Of a stretch of DNA of 64,000 nt, positions 34,762-46,057 are shown piece by piece (the stretch's first letter is position 1; the number at the start of each line of letters is the position of its first letter). Below the pieces are notes generated by a model, which saw nothing but the letters and a program-made list of their open reading frames with translations, was not told the origin of the DNA and did no database searches. Source of the stretch: Morella rubra (Eukaryota; Streptophyta; Magnoliopsida; Fagales; Myricaceae). The stretch covers positions 11,895,418 to 11,959,417 of the forward strand of contig CM025854.1 in NCBI GenBank assembly GCA_003952965.2. The letters run 5' to 3'. The position numbers and the translations under genes were made by a program.

Positions 34762-35822
34762 TTCTTTAGGGTTCATATCTTTTTTACTCTATAACTCTTC
34801 TCTCCCTCCGCTCCCTTCTAGGCACCGTCAAGCTCTGTCCTTCACCATCATCCATGGTAGCAAAAATCTTACAGATTTCAAGCCCCCTATGTGCCGTGAC
34901 AGAGAAGTTAAGAGAGTGTAGATTATGCATTATTATGGCTTGCAATATTGGGTAATTTAGGATTTGGCATTGCTCGCCGATTGGGTAATTTCGAATTTTG
35001 TTTGATGTCTTCGTTGTTAATGATTTTTGGTGTGTAGACTCATGTGCCATGTTTTTTTATAGTGTTGAAGACTGGTCTCAACATAGTTATTGCTTGCAAT
35101 AGTCCAAAGAATAGTCCAATGCTCGAGGTTTGCCTATTGGCGTTTCTTTTCCATAGGCCGACCACCTTCTAGTCAGAGCATGGTAGAAATTTGATACAAC
35201 ATCCTCCTGCCAGCATCAAATCGATGAACTACGTGGCGTCTGTTTTTTCTGGTGCTTTGTGCTTCCTTTTTTTTTTTTCGTATGCACCCAGTTTGCTCTG
35301 TGTTATTAGTTTTGGGTTATTGGTGGATGAAATTAATGGAATTAAGCCAAAAATGAAAAGTGCGCGCAGTTTTTTTTAATTCTTCTATGCATTATTCAGC
35401 GTAAATTGTTGTTCTAATTATTTTATTTCACTTGAACGGAGTTTTTCTAGTTCTTTTTTGTGAGATGATTATTGCATGCAACCTATTTGCTTAAACGTTC
35501 TAGCTGCAATGTTGCATTTTTATGTCTTCCAAATCCGCTATCCAGAATATGCAGTAGTTCCAAGATGTTAAACTGGGTCGAAGAGTGATGTGGGAACGCC
35601 AACTTCAATGTATCTAATGCAAAAACCGGATAATTGCAACCTCGTAGATTTTTCTCAAGGTTTATATGTCTGTTTTCTTTTCTTTGTGTCAGGTCTCATA
35701 TAGCTTGCTTCTAATGTCAAATTTTTCTCCTTTCCTTTCTTCTTGAGATACCAACTAGAGTTCTTGAGTCATAAAGGCATTGAGTTTTTATAAACTTTAT
35801 TCTTTTGTTCTTCCTTGTTCAG
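34762..35822. other. CACTA-1 interior, probably intron and flank of the captured kinase
   Basis: No coding exon was recognised. T-rich stretches just before the first kinase exon (35700-35820) look like intron sequence ending in TTCAG. Confidence 0.4.
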
Positions 35823-36613
35823 GGTGGCTCCTGAAGTTATGCAGCAATTGCACGGCTATGACTTCAAGTCAGTGGTTTGCTTATCTGCTCTATGTTCTTT
35901 TTTTTTTTTTTTTTTTCAGTCTTTGTAGCTAGAGCGGATATATGGTCATTTGGAATAACGGTACTTGAACTTGCTCATGGCCATGCCCCGTTTTCCAAGT
36001 ACGCACCAATGAAAGTAAATTTCTGAGTTCTTGTGATTCGCAATGCTTTCATGTAATGGCTTTATTTTTCCTATCTGTTTTCAGTAAATTCGCAGGTTGA
36101 GCCTTGTTTATTTATTATTGCGGGTTTTGCTGATGACTTTACAAAATGCACCTCCAGGTTTGGACTACGAATGAGACAAGAGATTTTCAAAGGTTTGTGT
36201 TGTTTTACTTGAAACTTTCTGACAGTTAGCATTCTTGAATGTTGTTATTGAAGTGTTTAAATTTTCCAGTCTTTCAAAGAGCTGGTGGCTACTTGCTGGG
36301 TGAAGGATCTAAAAAAGCGCCCACTTCAGAAAAGCTATTAAAGCACCCTTTTTTCAAACAAGCACGCACAATCGATTATGTGGCTCGGAGCATTCTTGAT
36401 GGCTTTGCTTTTTTAGGTGATCGTTTTAGGACGCTGAAGGTCTCTTGCCTAGCCAAACTCTCCCAAATTGGAAGCTTGTACGCACTGTTTAAGACATGGC
36501 ATAATGACTTTTGATATCATTCTTTTGAATTGTCTTTTCTTGTTCAGAAAAAAGAGGCTGATCTTCTTGTGCAGAACAAAGCTCTGTATGGTGATAAAGA
36601 GCATTTATCGCAG
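35823..36613 (+). pseudogene. captured STE20/SPS1-related Ser/Thr kinase fragment, five exons
   Basis: Exons are 35823-35867, 35933-36014, 36124-36192, 36270-36439 and 36548-36613. They encode kinase subdomains VIII-XI: (V)[68 protein letters not shown] and EADLLVQNKALYGDKEHLSQ. This matches plant STE20/FRAY-like kinases (SPS1-related family) in residues and exon order. Catalytic-loop exons upstream and the C-terminus downstream are absent. A TGA at 36172-36174 replaces the Arg of YERDKR, and the exon-3 acceptor is CGG instead of CAG. Introns are kept, so it was copied as DNA, not from mRNA. It lies between the two CACTA-1 ends. Confidence 0.9.
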
Positions 36614-36960
36614 GTGACAATTCTTTGAAGTCATTGTCTAGAATAAATTATAGCCAATATGCCCTGATGGTGCTGGTACAGATGGTGCAAGAGCATTGAA
36701 GCTGTCAAGAATTAAAGTTATAGTTATTTGTTGTTAAATGTCATTACTTGTTACTTTTTAGACTATTTAGAAACTTTTAGAACTTCTGTGTTTGTTGCAA
36801 AACTTGTAAGATGTGGTTATTTAGTCAATGATGAAATATATTTTGTTTTATTACACATCTTATGTTTTTACATCAATCAATTAAAATTTGTATTACAGGA
36901 AAATGAGGAAAAAACGAAGGTTTTTACACAAATGTATCTATTGCAACGTTTTTTTAAATG
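36614..36960. other. CACTA-1 interior after kinase fragment
   Basis: This is AT-rich DNA without recognised coding sequence, leading into the right subterminal repeats from about 36965. Confidence 0.5.
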
Positions 36961-37370
36961 ATTTAGTGGAGTTTTAAAAACGCTGGCACATGTTTTTAGT
37001 GGTGGTCACAAAAACACTGCTGTAGATATTTTTAAACCTAAGACAAAATTGAGCTACAACAGTGTTTTTTAAACGCTGCAGTAGATTAGTCAATAGCGGT
37101 GTTTTCTAAAACTCTGCTAATGACTCGTAGCAGTGTTTTAGGGAAACACTGCTAAAAAAATTTCAAAAATGCACTTCTGGACTTTTAGTTGTGTTTGTGA
37201 CCGCTGCTATATGTCGCCCTTTTCACCAGCAGTAGCAAAAATCGCCGCTAAAACCTCTCCCGATGGACATATTGCGGCGGTCGCGACCCCTGCTAAACAC
37301 TTAGGAGCATATTTTGGGTCTTTAGCAGCATTTTCCGACCACCGCTAAAGAGCCTTTTTTTTTTGTAGTG

Positions 37371-37563
37371 CAATTCCAACACAAGAAATTAAATGCACTT
37401 TGAAATTCGTTGTCTGTTGCCGGTCCCAACGACTTATAGTAAAAACATCATAACTTTCTCTAGGAATCTTCAAATGGCATGAGGTTAAGTGTGTTTGAAA
37501 CTAGAGATGTACAACTTTCTAACACTATATCACACGCTTGCTAACTCTTTGTAAATCATTACA
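37371..37563 (-). repeat. truncated 3' LTR of chromodomain gypsy
   Basis: It matches 43227-43422 (about 80-85% by eye), starting exactly where CACTA-1 ends. Its inner end ...CATTACA is followed on the minus-strand reading by a purine-rich tract (CCTTGGGGTAAATTAAAA). The outer 308 bp or so of the LTR are missing. Confidence 0.85.
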
Positions 37564-37644
37564 GAATTTAATTTTAATTTACCCCAAGGTGTATACCCCG
37601 GGATGCAAATGATGCTACATTACTGGCCTTCTTGAAAAGAACTC

Positions 37645-38899
37645 TATAATTCCTAGGATTAAGGCAACCCAAGAGGGGGGTGAATTGGGTTTCAAAACTT
37701 TTTCGAAACTCACCCTATAGAAAGTGTTTGCTAGCTACAAGTCCCACAAAGAGAAACGATTGCAATAAAGATTAAACACAAGAATATATATTGTAACTCA
37801 AATATGGAAATTAAACATAGAACAAGAAACTAGTAAACTACTAGGAGGAGGGAGGAGATAAAAGGTTTTTAGATGGTTCGGCAAACCCACCTACATCCAC
37901 CCCTCAAGCTCCTTTACGAGCCTTGAGGTTTCTCCACTATGCTCCCTTCAACCAAGGGAAAGGTTTCCTTACACTTGAGCTTGAGAAACACCTCTTCAAG
38001 CCTCAAGAACGAGTTTGAGAACAAACCTCTCCAAACTCCTTCTTTTGATGAACAACCCTCACCAAAAGGAAACAAGAGAATCACTCTCTTAAAGTGTATA
38101 AGGATGAACGAAAATGCCCATTAAACTCCCTTGATGGAGTTTACAATGAGAAATTTCTATCTCTTAGGCTTCACACAATAACAAGGATGTGAAAGTGTGA
38201 TTATGTGTGAATGATGTTAGAAGAAGGATTCAAAGGTTTTTGATCACTCTTAGCCTTAGTAAAATGATTTTGTTCGTTCAACAATTTTTAAAAGGCTTAG
38301 GGATGGCTTTAATAGGCCTCATAAGAAAAATAGACGTTAATAGCTGTTGGAAGTCGATCTGTCAAAAATTCAAGACGAGTCGGTCGACCGCTACATGTTT
38401 CCATTAAACCCAATGGTCATAGTGTCAGAACTAGAACGACCATATTTTTTAAACAATCGGTCGACCACTATCCCAATTAAACTCTCAAGCCTTTTTTATA
38501 CTTATAGGAAGTTAGTCTTTAAAATTGGGTATTTTAAGTTTGTCAAAATTGTGTTTTTAAATCAACCGGATCATGTTCTTAAGTTATAGTGGTCGACCGA
38601 CTGGTGAGTTTAATTGGGATATTTTGAAGCCATTAAAATATTTTTAATCTTCAAAATAAGTGGTTAAATGGTTTGTGCAAGTTTTGAAGAAATATGCAAG
38701 TGTGTGGTTCAAATCATTGTTAAAGATGAAGTCTAGAGTTATAAAAGTTACCCTAGCAACTTGAGTCTTCACTTTAAGAGTACTTCATCGAAGGGAATGT
38801 TGCTTGATCACTCCATGCTCATTTTGAATCTTCTTTGCTTCACATCTCAATTATTTCTATTGTTATCATCAAAACATTGATTGTGACTAAAAACCAACA
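37645..38899 (-). repeat. solo LTR, copy 2 (in chromodomain gypsy)
   Basis: It is homologous to the other two solo LTRs. It ends CCAACA at 38899. The 5' end reads TATAATTCC where the relatives have TGTAAGTCC/TGTTGTTCC. Flanks AACTC (37640-37644) and AACTA (38900-38904) are a degraded 5-bp target duplication. Removing it makes the gypsy reading (AAG GCT AGT then TCT) continue to a stop near 37615. Confidence 0.87.
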
Positions 38900-38904
38900 A
38901 ACTA

Positions 38905-39375
38905 GCCTTCGAGTTTGAGTTCAAATCTTCCCACAACAACTTATCCAACTTCTTGAGCTCTTCACTTGCAATCCATGCATCTTCAAAACTTGATTTTCTT
39001 GGCCAATGAACCAAGTATGGTGGTAAGTGCCACGCCGAGTTGTGACAAAATGCACATCCAGAACATCAATAGACTCTTGTGGAGAGTTAGAAAGGCCGAC
39101 TTCAAAATCCATTGGTTCCAGAGCAATCTGCTCCTCATCTCCATAATAAGGATAAAGATCACATATATTGAACGTAGAACTTATTGAAAATCTAGCAGGT
39201 AATTCAATGCGATAAGCATTTGGACCCAACTTCTTTAGAACTCGACAAGGGCCAAACTTCCTCTGTTTCAGCTTGTTATAAGTACCACAAGAAATCTCTC
39301 CTTCCTTAGATAGACCATTACCAGATCTCCTTCCTTGAACTCCAGTTTCCTCCAATGAACATTAGCCTTTGACTT
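38905..39375 (-). pseudogene. gypsy integrase C-terminus and chromodomain-like module
   Basis: It includes KLKQRKFGPCRVLKKLGPNA and FNICDLYPYYGDEEQ, then TTRRGTYHH and, in a shifted frame, YLVHWPRKS and EDAWIASEELKKLD. The last part resembles the chromodomain tail of plant chromoviruses, which targets integration. A frameshift near 39025 breaks it. Confidence 0.85.
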
Positions 39376-39975
39376 TTACATTTGAGTATAATGCTGCAAT
39401 TGATGTTGAACTTGTTTATGAACGTCTTTTATGTGCTCAGCAAACTCTTCAACTTCCATACTTACTCTTGCTTGATTTGGCAATGGCAGGAGATTAAGAA
39501 TATGACTTGGATTTTTGCAAAAGACAACTTCAAATGGAGCCTTCTTGGCTGATCTATTGGCTGAACTATTGTAAGCAAATTCTGCTTGAGGAATGACAAA
39601 GTCCCACTTCTTGGGATGCTCTCCAACTAAACTTCTCAGCAAATTTCCAAGAGATCTATTCACCACTTCAGTTTTTCCATCAGTTTGAGGATGGTAAGCA
39701 CTAGAGAATTGCAAACGAGTCCCCAAAAGTTTCCATAGTATCCTCAAAAAGTGACTAACAAACTTCACATCACGATCCGAAGTAATGGACTTTGGAACAC
39801 CATGTAGACGAACAACTTCTTTAAAAAATAAGGTAGCCATATGAGATGCATCAGAATTCTTAAATGGTATAAAATGAGTCATTTGAGAGAAAAGATCCAC
39901 CACCACAAATATGCAATCAAATCCGTGCTGTGTTCTAGGCAAACCAAGAACAAAATCCATTGATAAGTCTTCCAA
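39376..39975 (-). pseudogene. gypsy integrase core
   Basis: The DDE catalytic residues are all visible: SMDFV (first D), ITSDRDVKFVS (second D) and DGKTEVVNRS (E). The FANSSANRSAK-type segment follows. The frame is open for 199 codons, but its junction with the upstream zinc-binding part (HFGRD...CLVCQKAK, 40020-40200) is in another frame. Confidence 0.9.
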
Positions 39976-40668
39976 GGAGCATTAGGGATTGGTAAAGGTT
40001 GATAATAACCAACGTTTTGAACTCCTCCTTTAGCCTTTTGACATACTAGACAGTTTTGCACTAATCGAGCAACATCTCGCTTCAACGTAGGCCAAAAGTA
40101 CCACAACTTCACAAGAGCTTCAGTTTTGTCCCTTCCAAAATGTCCACCAAGTCCTCTAGCATGCAATTCTTCAATTACAAATAATCTCAAAGATCCCTCC
40201 GGCAAACAAAGTTGATCGCCTTTCAATAGATAGCCATTGATCAGCAAATAATCTCTTCTCTTTTCATCATTCAAATATTTCAATACTTTTGAAAAGAAAG
40301 GATCTAAAATATAATATCCAAGTAAGAGATCAAAACTAGTGATTTCATAAGATAAAGTTGTCAACAAGCTATGTCGTCGACTTAAAGCATCAGCAAATTT
40401 GTTTGATGATCCAGCTTTGTGTTGTAGAACAAAAGAGAACTTCTCAAGGTATGAAACCCAGCTAGCATGATGAGAACTTAGCTTCTTTTGTCCTTTCAAG
40501 AATCTCAAAGCTTCATGGTCTAAAAAGAGAACAAACTCCACACCAATGAGATAATGATCTCAATGTCATAAAGCTTGTACAATTGCATATAACTATTTAT
40601 ATAGGTTGAATACTTCAGCTTTGCATCACTGAGTTTCTCACTGAAATAAGTAACATATTTCCTCCTTG
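39976..40668 (-). pseudogene. gypsy RNase H and integrase zinc-binding region
   Basis: Reading leftward there is FSEKLSDAKLKYSTY (start of RNase H, about 40600-40650), FLDHEALRFLKGQ, ADALSRRHSLL, then the HHCC zinc-binding segment HFGRDKTEAL with CLVCQKAKG. A frameshift near 40545 splits RNase H, and the conserved residues between YSTY and LDHEAL are partly lost. Confidence 0.85.
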
Positions 40669-41120
40669 CTAGGACAATCCAAATGGAATAACCAACCACT
40701 CATACAAACCATCCTTAGTTTTAAAAGATGTCTTCCACTCATCACCTTCTCTAATTATGATTTGGTGATAACCACTCTGCAAATCAATTTTAGAGAATAC
40801 TTTAGCATCAGCAAGTTCATCAAGCATATCGTCAAGTCTAGGAATGTGAAACCTATACTTGATTGTAATCTTGTTAATAGTTCTACTATCAACACACATT
40901 TTTCATGTTCCATCCTTCTTAGGAGTTAAAAGAGCAGGAACTGCACATAGACTAAGGGATTCTCTTATCAGCCCTTGTTTCAACAAGTCAATTACTTGTC
41001 TTTGTAATTCAGCATGTTCACTAGGAGGCATTCTATAATGAGGCAAGTTAGGAAGAATAGCACTTAAAGTGAAACCAATTTAGTGCTGAAGTATAGCACC
41101 TAGGCCTTTGAATCTGTCCA
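40669..41120 (-). pseudogene. gypsy reverse transcriptase fragment
   Basis: The fingers and part of the palm are present: [27 protein letters not shown] and ending VIPFGLS. The sequence then jumps to RNase H (KYVTYFSEKL), so the segment with the YxDD catalytic motif, thumb and connection is deleted at about 40666-40669. It cannot be an active polymerase. Confidence 0.9.
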
Positions 41121-41790
41121 TCAAGTCTTGAACATCATTTGAAACCTCCTTTGCAACTTCTTCACTTCTATCCACAGTAACAAGAGAAAAAAAATGTCAT
41201 CTTCTTTGTAGGATTCTTCGAACTCTTTGTAAGATAATAAACAAATATGGTTTAATGAAGACAAGCATGATGGAACATCCTTCATAGGGGATAGCACATA
41301 CTTCACACCATTGTGGATAATGGTGCAAGTGTTTCTTCTCCCATCATGGTAAGCACACCTATCAAATTGCCAAGGTCTACCAAGAAGTAAATGACAAGCA
41401 TCCATGGGCAGCACGTCACAATAAATCTCATCTTCGTACTTGCCAATGGAAAACTTTACTTTACTCCTTTGTGTCGCCATGATTTCTTCACCCTTTTTGA
41501 ACCAACAAACCTTGTATGGCTTTGGATGAGGCTCACAAGAAAGTTTCAGCTTTTCTATCATCACTTGACACCATATTTTCACAACTTCCCGAGTCAATCA
41601 TCAAGATGCACTTCTTTCTATGGGAAAGACAATAAGTTCTGAAAATATTATGCCTCAACCATCTATCATCTTCTTGAATAGTCATAACTCGTTGGATTAC
41701 AAGGCTTTCTGCATCATAATCACCTTCACAATATTCTGCATTATCGTCTTCAGCTTCTTCATCATAGATTGGCTCTTGATCCCACATCTC
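41121..41790 (-). pseudogene. gypsy aspartic protease region
   Basis: MIDSGSCENMVS near 41655 is the DSG active-site motif. Then come YKVCWFKKGEE, EIYCDVLPMDACHLLLGRPW, the latter typical of the retropepsin C-terminal strand. Confidence 0.88.
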
Positions 41791-41799
41791 CTTCTTCTT

Positions 41800-42812
41800 C
41801 CATCAAGTGCAATTCAACTTTCTTCTTTGGACATTCATAGGATCTATGCCCAACTTCATTACATCTGAAACATCTAATGGAAAATGAGTCAGATTTTCCA
41901 TGCTCCTTACTCACCCCACCATGTTGTTGAGCTGGCTTTTGAGAGATATGAGCTAACCTTCTTTCTTTCTTCTTCACCACCTTCGAACTTTCAGCTTTTC
42001 GGTATGAACTCCATTTCATTTTCTCCTCTACCTTTAGCGCTTTTTGGTATGCTTCCTCCAAATAATGAAATGAATGCATTATAAGCTCACCCTTGATATT
42101 ATACTTCAGCCTACTCACATATCTTGCCATCAATTGATCATCGGATTCTTGCAAATTCACACGGCTCATAAGTTTGTAAAATTGCTCTGTATAATCACCA
42201 ACAGATTGCTCTATATGTTGATGTAATTTATGGAGCTTTTGGTAGAGAGTTTGAGAAATCTAAAGGCAGAAACTTCTCATCAAGCTTCAACTACATTTAA
42301 GCCCAAATATTGATTCTTGGAATTCCTCTACGATCTCTACTATGCTGATATTACTATCACCATATTAGAGCTTGACCCTTCAACTTCGTAGCAATGAACT
42401 GCACCTTTCTTTCATCTAAGATATCTTTCTATTCAAAGAAAACTTTTAAAAATGTCATCCAATCATAATAATCATTTGCATCAAGCTTCCCATCAAAGTC
42501 TTGCACATGAACTTGGATGCTTCGATCATTATTTTCTAAAGCATGAGCCAAACGCTCCATAGACCATTGAGCAACAACTCTTGGTTCAGCGAAAGAACTA
42601 GAAGAAGATGAGTGGTCATCTCGATTATTGTCATCATCAAAGAAGACATTGCGTGCACTTTCCCGACTCCTATGGCTTCAAGTTGATGAAGTTTGAAGAC
42701 GTTGAAAGAGTTCGTTCACCATGTTCATAAGTGTTTGATTTGATTCTTGTAATGCTGCAAATTCAGCTTGCACATCATCACGCTCCGTATTTCTTTGACG
42801 TCATGGACGCAT
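41800..42812 (-). pseudogene. gypsy gag with CCHC zinc knuckle
   Basis: The ATG at 42812-42810 is followed by a region with several stops (for example in the fourth codon). It continues to FDGKLDANDYYDWM and the capsid-like YVSRLKYNIKGELIMHSFHY. The zinc knuckle CFRCNEVGHRSYEC is at 41831-41872. Confidence 0.87.
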
Positions 42813-42900
42813 TGTGAAAGGCTAGGAGATACAAAGAAAATAGAAATCTCAAAATTCTGAAGAACATAAGAGAAACTCAGTCACCACAGTAGGAAAACTT

Positions 42901-42912
42901 GCTCTGATACCA
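42901..42912 (-). promoter_or_regulatory. retrotransposon primer-binding site (tRNA-Met)
   Basis: TGGTATCAGAGC on the minus strand is the canonical initiator-tRNA-Met complement. It lies six bases from the LTR end. Confidence 0.9.
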
Positions 42913-42918
42913 ATTTGA

Positions 42919-43422
42919 TGTAGACCGAGATCCATAAGGCTTGGCAAAATCTGAAAAGGATTGACCAAGGGAAGAGGATAGTCCTAGGATGCCACTCAAC
43001 TAGGGGTAGTGGAAGCCACTCAACGCTACTAATTGCGGATGCCACTCGACACGACCAAGCCACACGCTTGATTGGTAGGAGGATGTCACTCAACTCCGAA
43101 GCAAGAGATACTTGCAAGAATTATACATTGAATCAAAAGTTCTACCTCTTTATTTTGGATACTCATCCATATATAAAGTTCATTACATCATGGCCAAGTT
43201 AAGAAAAAAAGAGATAATAAATCTAGACAATTCCAACACAAAAGAAATTAAATGCACTTTGAAATTCACTATCTATTGCCAATCCTGATGACCTGTAGTA
43301 CAAATTTCATGACTTTCTCTAGGAATCTTCAAATGGCACAAGGTTAGGTCTATTTGAAACTAGAGATGTACATCTTTCTAACGTTATATTGCACGCTCAC
43401 TAAATCTTCGTAAATTATTTAC
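42919..43422 (-). repeat. 5' LTR of chromodomain gypsy
   Basis: It starts TGTAGACC on the plus strand. The inner border is set by the primer site. The outer border is set by alignment with the end of the 3' LTR fragment; the expected terminal CA is mutated. Confidence 0.83.
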
Positions 43423-43504
43423 TTTCACCTCGTTTCCTTTTCGAAACCATGTGAGCTTGTAGGGTTTGGGATGAGGTTCCGTCTTAAGTTTCAGCTTCTT
43501 AACC
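43423..43504 (-). repeat. short fragment of a related gypsy protease region
   Basis: The reading ATTTACTTTCACC...GGGTTTGGGATGAGGTTCC...AAGTTTCAGCTT closely resembles 41470-41560 of the neighbouring gypsy but is a separate copy. It is wedged between the 5' LTR and the Athila-like gag. Confidence 0.65.
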
Positions 43505-44618
43505 ATGCCTTCAGCCACTACTAACTTTGAGATTAAGCCTGGTCTCATCCAGATGGTGCAACAGGAGCAGTTTGGTGGAGGACATTTTGAGGACCCACAT
43601 GCACACCTTGCTAATTTCTTGGAGATTTGTGATACAATTAAGATGAATGGAGTTAGTGATGATGCTATTCAGCTTTGACTTTTACCATTTTCTCTAAAGG
43701 ATAAAGCCAAGGCCTGGTAGAATTCCAAAGCGCCTAACTCTTTCCCCACTTGGAATGCTTTGTCACAAGCTTTTCTGAGTAAGTATTTTCCCCCGAGTAA
43801 TACTGCCAAACTTCGAAATTATATTACTAGCTTTGTTCAATTTGATGGTGAATCTTTATATGAAGCTTGGGAGAGGTTTAAAGATTTACAAAGGAAGTGT
43901 CCCCATCATGGTCTTCCTGATTGGCTAATTGTACAGACTTTCTATAATGGATTAACACATTCAGTCAGGATTACCATAGATGCAGCTGCAGGAGATACAT
44001 TAATGAGTAAGTCAACCGAAGAGGCATATTTGTTGTTAAAAGAAATGGCCTCTAACAATTATCAGTGGTCTAATGAAAGAGATATGTATAAAAAAGTTCT
44101 GGGTATGTATGATGTAGATGGCATAAACATGTTGAATGCCAAAGTTGATTCTCTGGTAAAAATGTTCGGTAAGCTTGGTAACGTGAATTCTATTTCTAGT
44201 CCTGTATTAAGTTGTAATTGCTGTGGAGGAGCTCACATGAGTTCTGATTGTATACAGGTAGAACAAGCTCAATTTGTTTCTAATTTTAATAGGTAGCTGC
44301 AGCAGCAAAGCAACCCTTATTCCAACACATATAACCTAGGCTGGAGGAATCATCCAAACTTTTCATGGAAAGATCAAGGTAACCAGGGTAGCAATTCAAG
44401 ATCTTTCTATCCTCCTGGCTTCCAACCAAGACCATCTCAACCAGAAAGTAATCAGCCTTGGGAGATAGCTATTGAGAAGTTAGCCAATGTCAGTTTAGAG
44501 AGATTTGAGAGACTGGAATCAAAAGTTGACCAGTTGGCAAGTTCCAACAGAAATGTGGAAGTGTAATTGGGGCAATTAGCTAATTCCATTAATTCTCATG
44601 GATAGGGCAATTTGCCTA
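43505..44618 (+). pseudogene. Athila-like gypsy gag, part 1
   Basis: It begins [20 protein letters not shown] and continues [55 protein letters not shown] and HMSSDC. This is the Athila/Tat-type gag. Stops occur at about 43675, 43718 and 44294, so it is decayed. No 5' LTR or primer site precedes it, so the element is truncated at its 5' end. It is cut at 44618 by CACTA-2 and resumes at 51704. Confidence 0.92.
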
Positions 44619-44635
44619 CACTACAAGAAAATTGA

Positions 44636-44835
44636 CTTTTAGTGACGAAATTTTCGGTGACGAATTGAATTTCGTCACTAAAAGTCAATTTTTAGTGACA
44701 AAATGCTATTTTCGTCACAAAAAAGGTTTTTTCGTGACGAAACTATTTTTCGTCACTAAAGGTTTTATTTGTGACGAAATAAAATTGTTGTCACTAAAAG
44801 TTAATCTTTTGGTGATGGAAAGTTTCGTCACCGAC
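44636..44835. repeat. CACTA-2 left subterminal repeats
   Basis: About ten copies of GTGACGAAA / TTTCGTCAC in both orientations, spaced 10-25 bp. These are probably transposase-binding sites. Confidence 0.88.
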
Positions 44836-45945
44836 CGATCGATCGGTAATATATTACCGATCGATCGTTATCATAACCATCTGCAATACGAAAGGACGAT
44901 CGATCGTCAATATATGATGATCGATCGGTAAGCGTAACCGTCTGCAAATACGAAAGGACGATCGATCATCAATATATGACGATTGATCGGTAAGCGTAAC
45001 CGTCAATTTTTTCGAATCGTCGTTCAATGAATGGGAAGACGCTACGTGTTAGAAAATGACGATCGATCGGTAAGTAACCACCGATCGATCGTCACAAACG
45101 ATTATATGAAACCGCCGAAGTCATTTTCACCGGTTATCTTTCCACGAAATCTCTCGAATCCTCTCAAAGTGCAAGGAGCCATTTCGTGCTGCATTGTCTT
45201 TCAAAAGCGTGGAATCATCCGTCATTGTCTTCTACGTCAAATGTACGTACTTATATTATTTTTTAAGCAATATTAAGTGGTTGTTTAGGAATTTTTAGCT
45301 TACGTTTTCTAATTTGCTATGGCTCATGACCGTTTTCAGAGTTTAGGAGTAGCATTTTGGGATTTTGGGGATGTTTTGTTTTGGGGTGTTTGTCGCGTGT
45401 GTGTTTTGTTCCCTAACGGGCGGGGCGATCGTTCGAATAAGTTCGGAAACATCGATCGCTTCCGATTTGTGAATTTGGTACGATCGATCGATTTTTGTCG
45501 ACGATCGATCTCCTCGAATGTGATCGAGTTTATATTCAATCGTTGCACGAATTTGCGACGCCACATTCGATCGATATCGATCGATCGAAGCGATCGGTGA
45601 TCGATTCTATCCCGATCGATCGTGATAAGCGATGCGATCGATCGGATCGATATTCGATCGGTAAGCTGTGAAGCGTTTTTGATTAAGCGGCGATGATCAT
45701 CGATCCTTAGTGATACTGTGCGTTTGGTTGCATGGACGATCGATCGTCTGTGCACTGAAATGCGTCTTTTAACCGATAGCGTTCGATCGGTGAAATGAAT
45801 TGATCGATCGCCATTTACTGATCGATCGGTATATTTAGTGATCGATCGTAACATTTAGAAACGATCGATCGTCATATTTAGTGATCGATCGTCACATTTA
45901 GTGATCGATCGCACATTTAGTGATCGATCGGCATGTTTGTTTCAA
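44835..45945. repeat. CGATCGATCG palindrome cluster I
   Basis: At least 20 copies of the core GATCGATCG, many extended to the palindrome ACCGATCGATCGGT or ACGATCGATCGT. Early copies come in pairs about 10-11 bp apart with AT-rich spacers (for example TAATATATTA). Later ones (45800-45945) recur about every 20 bp with 'tatttagtg' or 'acatttagtg' spacers. Confidence 0.93.
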
Positions 45946-46057
45946 CTTCATTAATAATTACGTGATTGTGATTACTTTTTTTTTAAAAAAAAAGTAATAC
46001 GTTGTTATGATTGCTTATTAACACATATTTATATACAACTTTTGCAGTATACATAAA

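Larger units (their letters stand above)
31624..37370. mobile_element. CACTA-1 transposon carrying captured kinase exons
   Basis: The left end CACTACCAAAAAGAG and the right end (complement CACTACAAAAAAAAAAG) are CACTA inverted repeats. Both ends are followed inward by dense subterminal motifs of the type GCTGCTAAA / AGCAGYGTTT (31640-32200 and 36965-37355), the expected transposase-binding repeats. The interior has AT-rich DNA (32200-33340), a solo LTR, and exons of a STE20-type kinase. No transposase was recognised, so it is non-autonomous. The 3-bp flanks differ (TAT on the left, CAA on the right), so no target duplication is present. Confidence 0.85.
37564..43422 (-). mobile_element. chromodomain Ty3/gypsy retrotransposon (decayed), internal region and 5' LTR
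   Basis: On the minus strand the order is 5' LTR (43422-42919), tRNA-Met primer site (42912-42901), gag, protease, reverse transcriptase, RNase H, integrase and a C-terminal chromodomain-like module, then the truncated 3' LTR. The order PR-RT-RH-INT is Ty3/gypsy. A solo LTR (37645-38899) interrupts the 3' end of the coding region. The RT lacks its catalytic block, and stops occur in gag. Confidence 0.9.

Noticed and set aside
45336..45854. 172-codon minus-strand ORF rich in Asp-Arg-Ser-Ile
   Set aside because: The composition comes directly from reading the CGATCGATCG repeats in frame. There is no domain, and it lies in the CACTA-2 spacer.
44835..45945. Possible CRISPR-like array of GATCGATCG repeats
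   Set aside because: The motif is 10-14 bp, palindromic, irregularly spaced and inside a eukaryotic CACTA element; no unique spacers of constant length.
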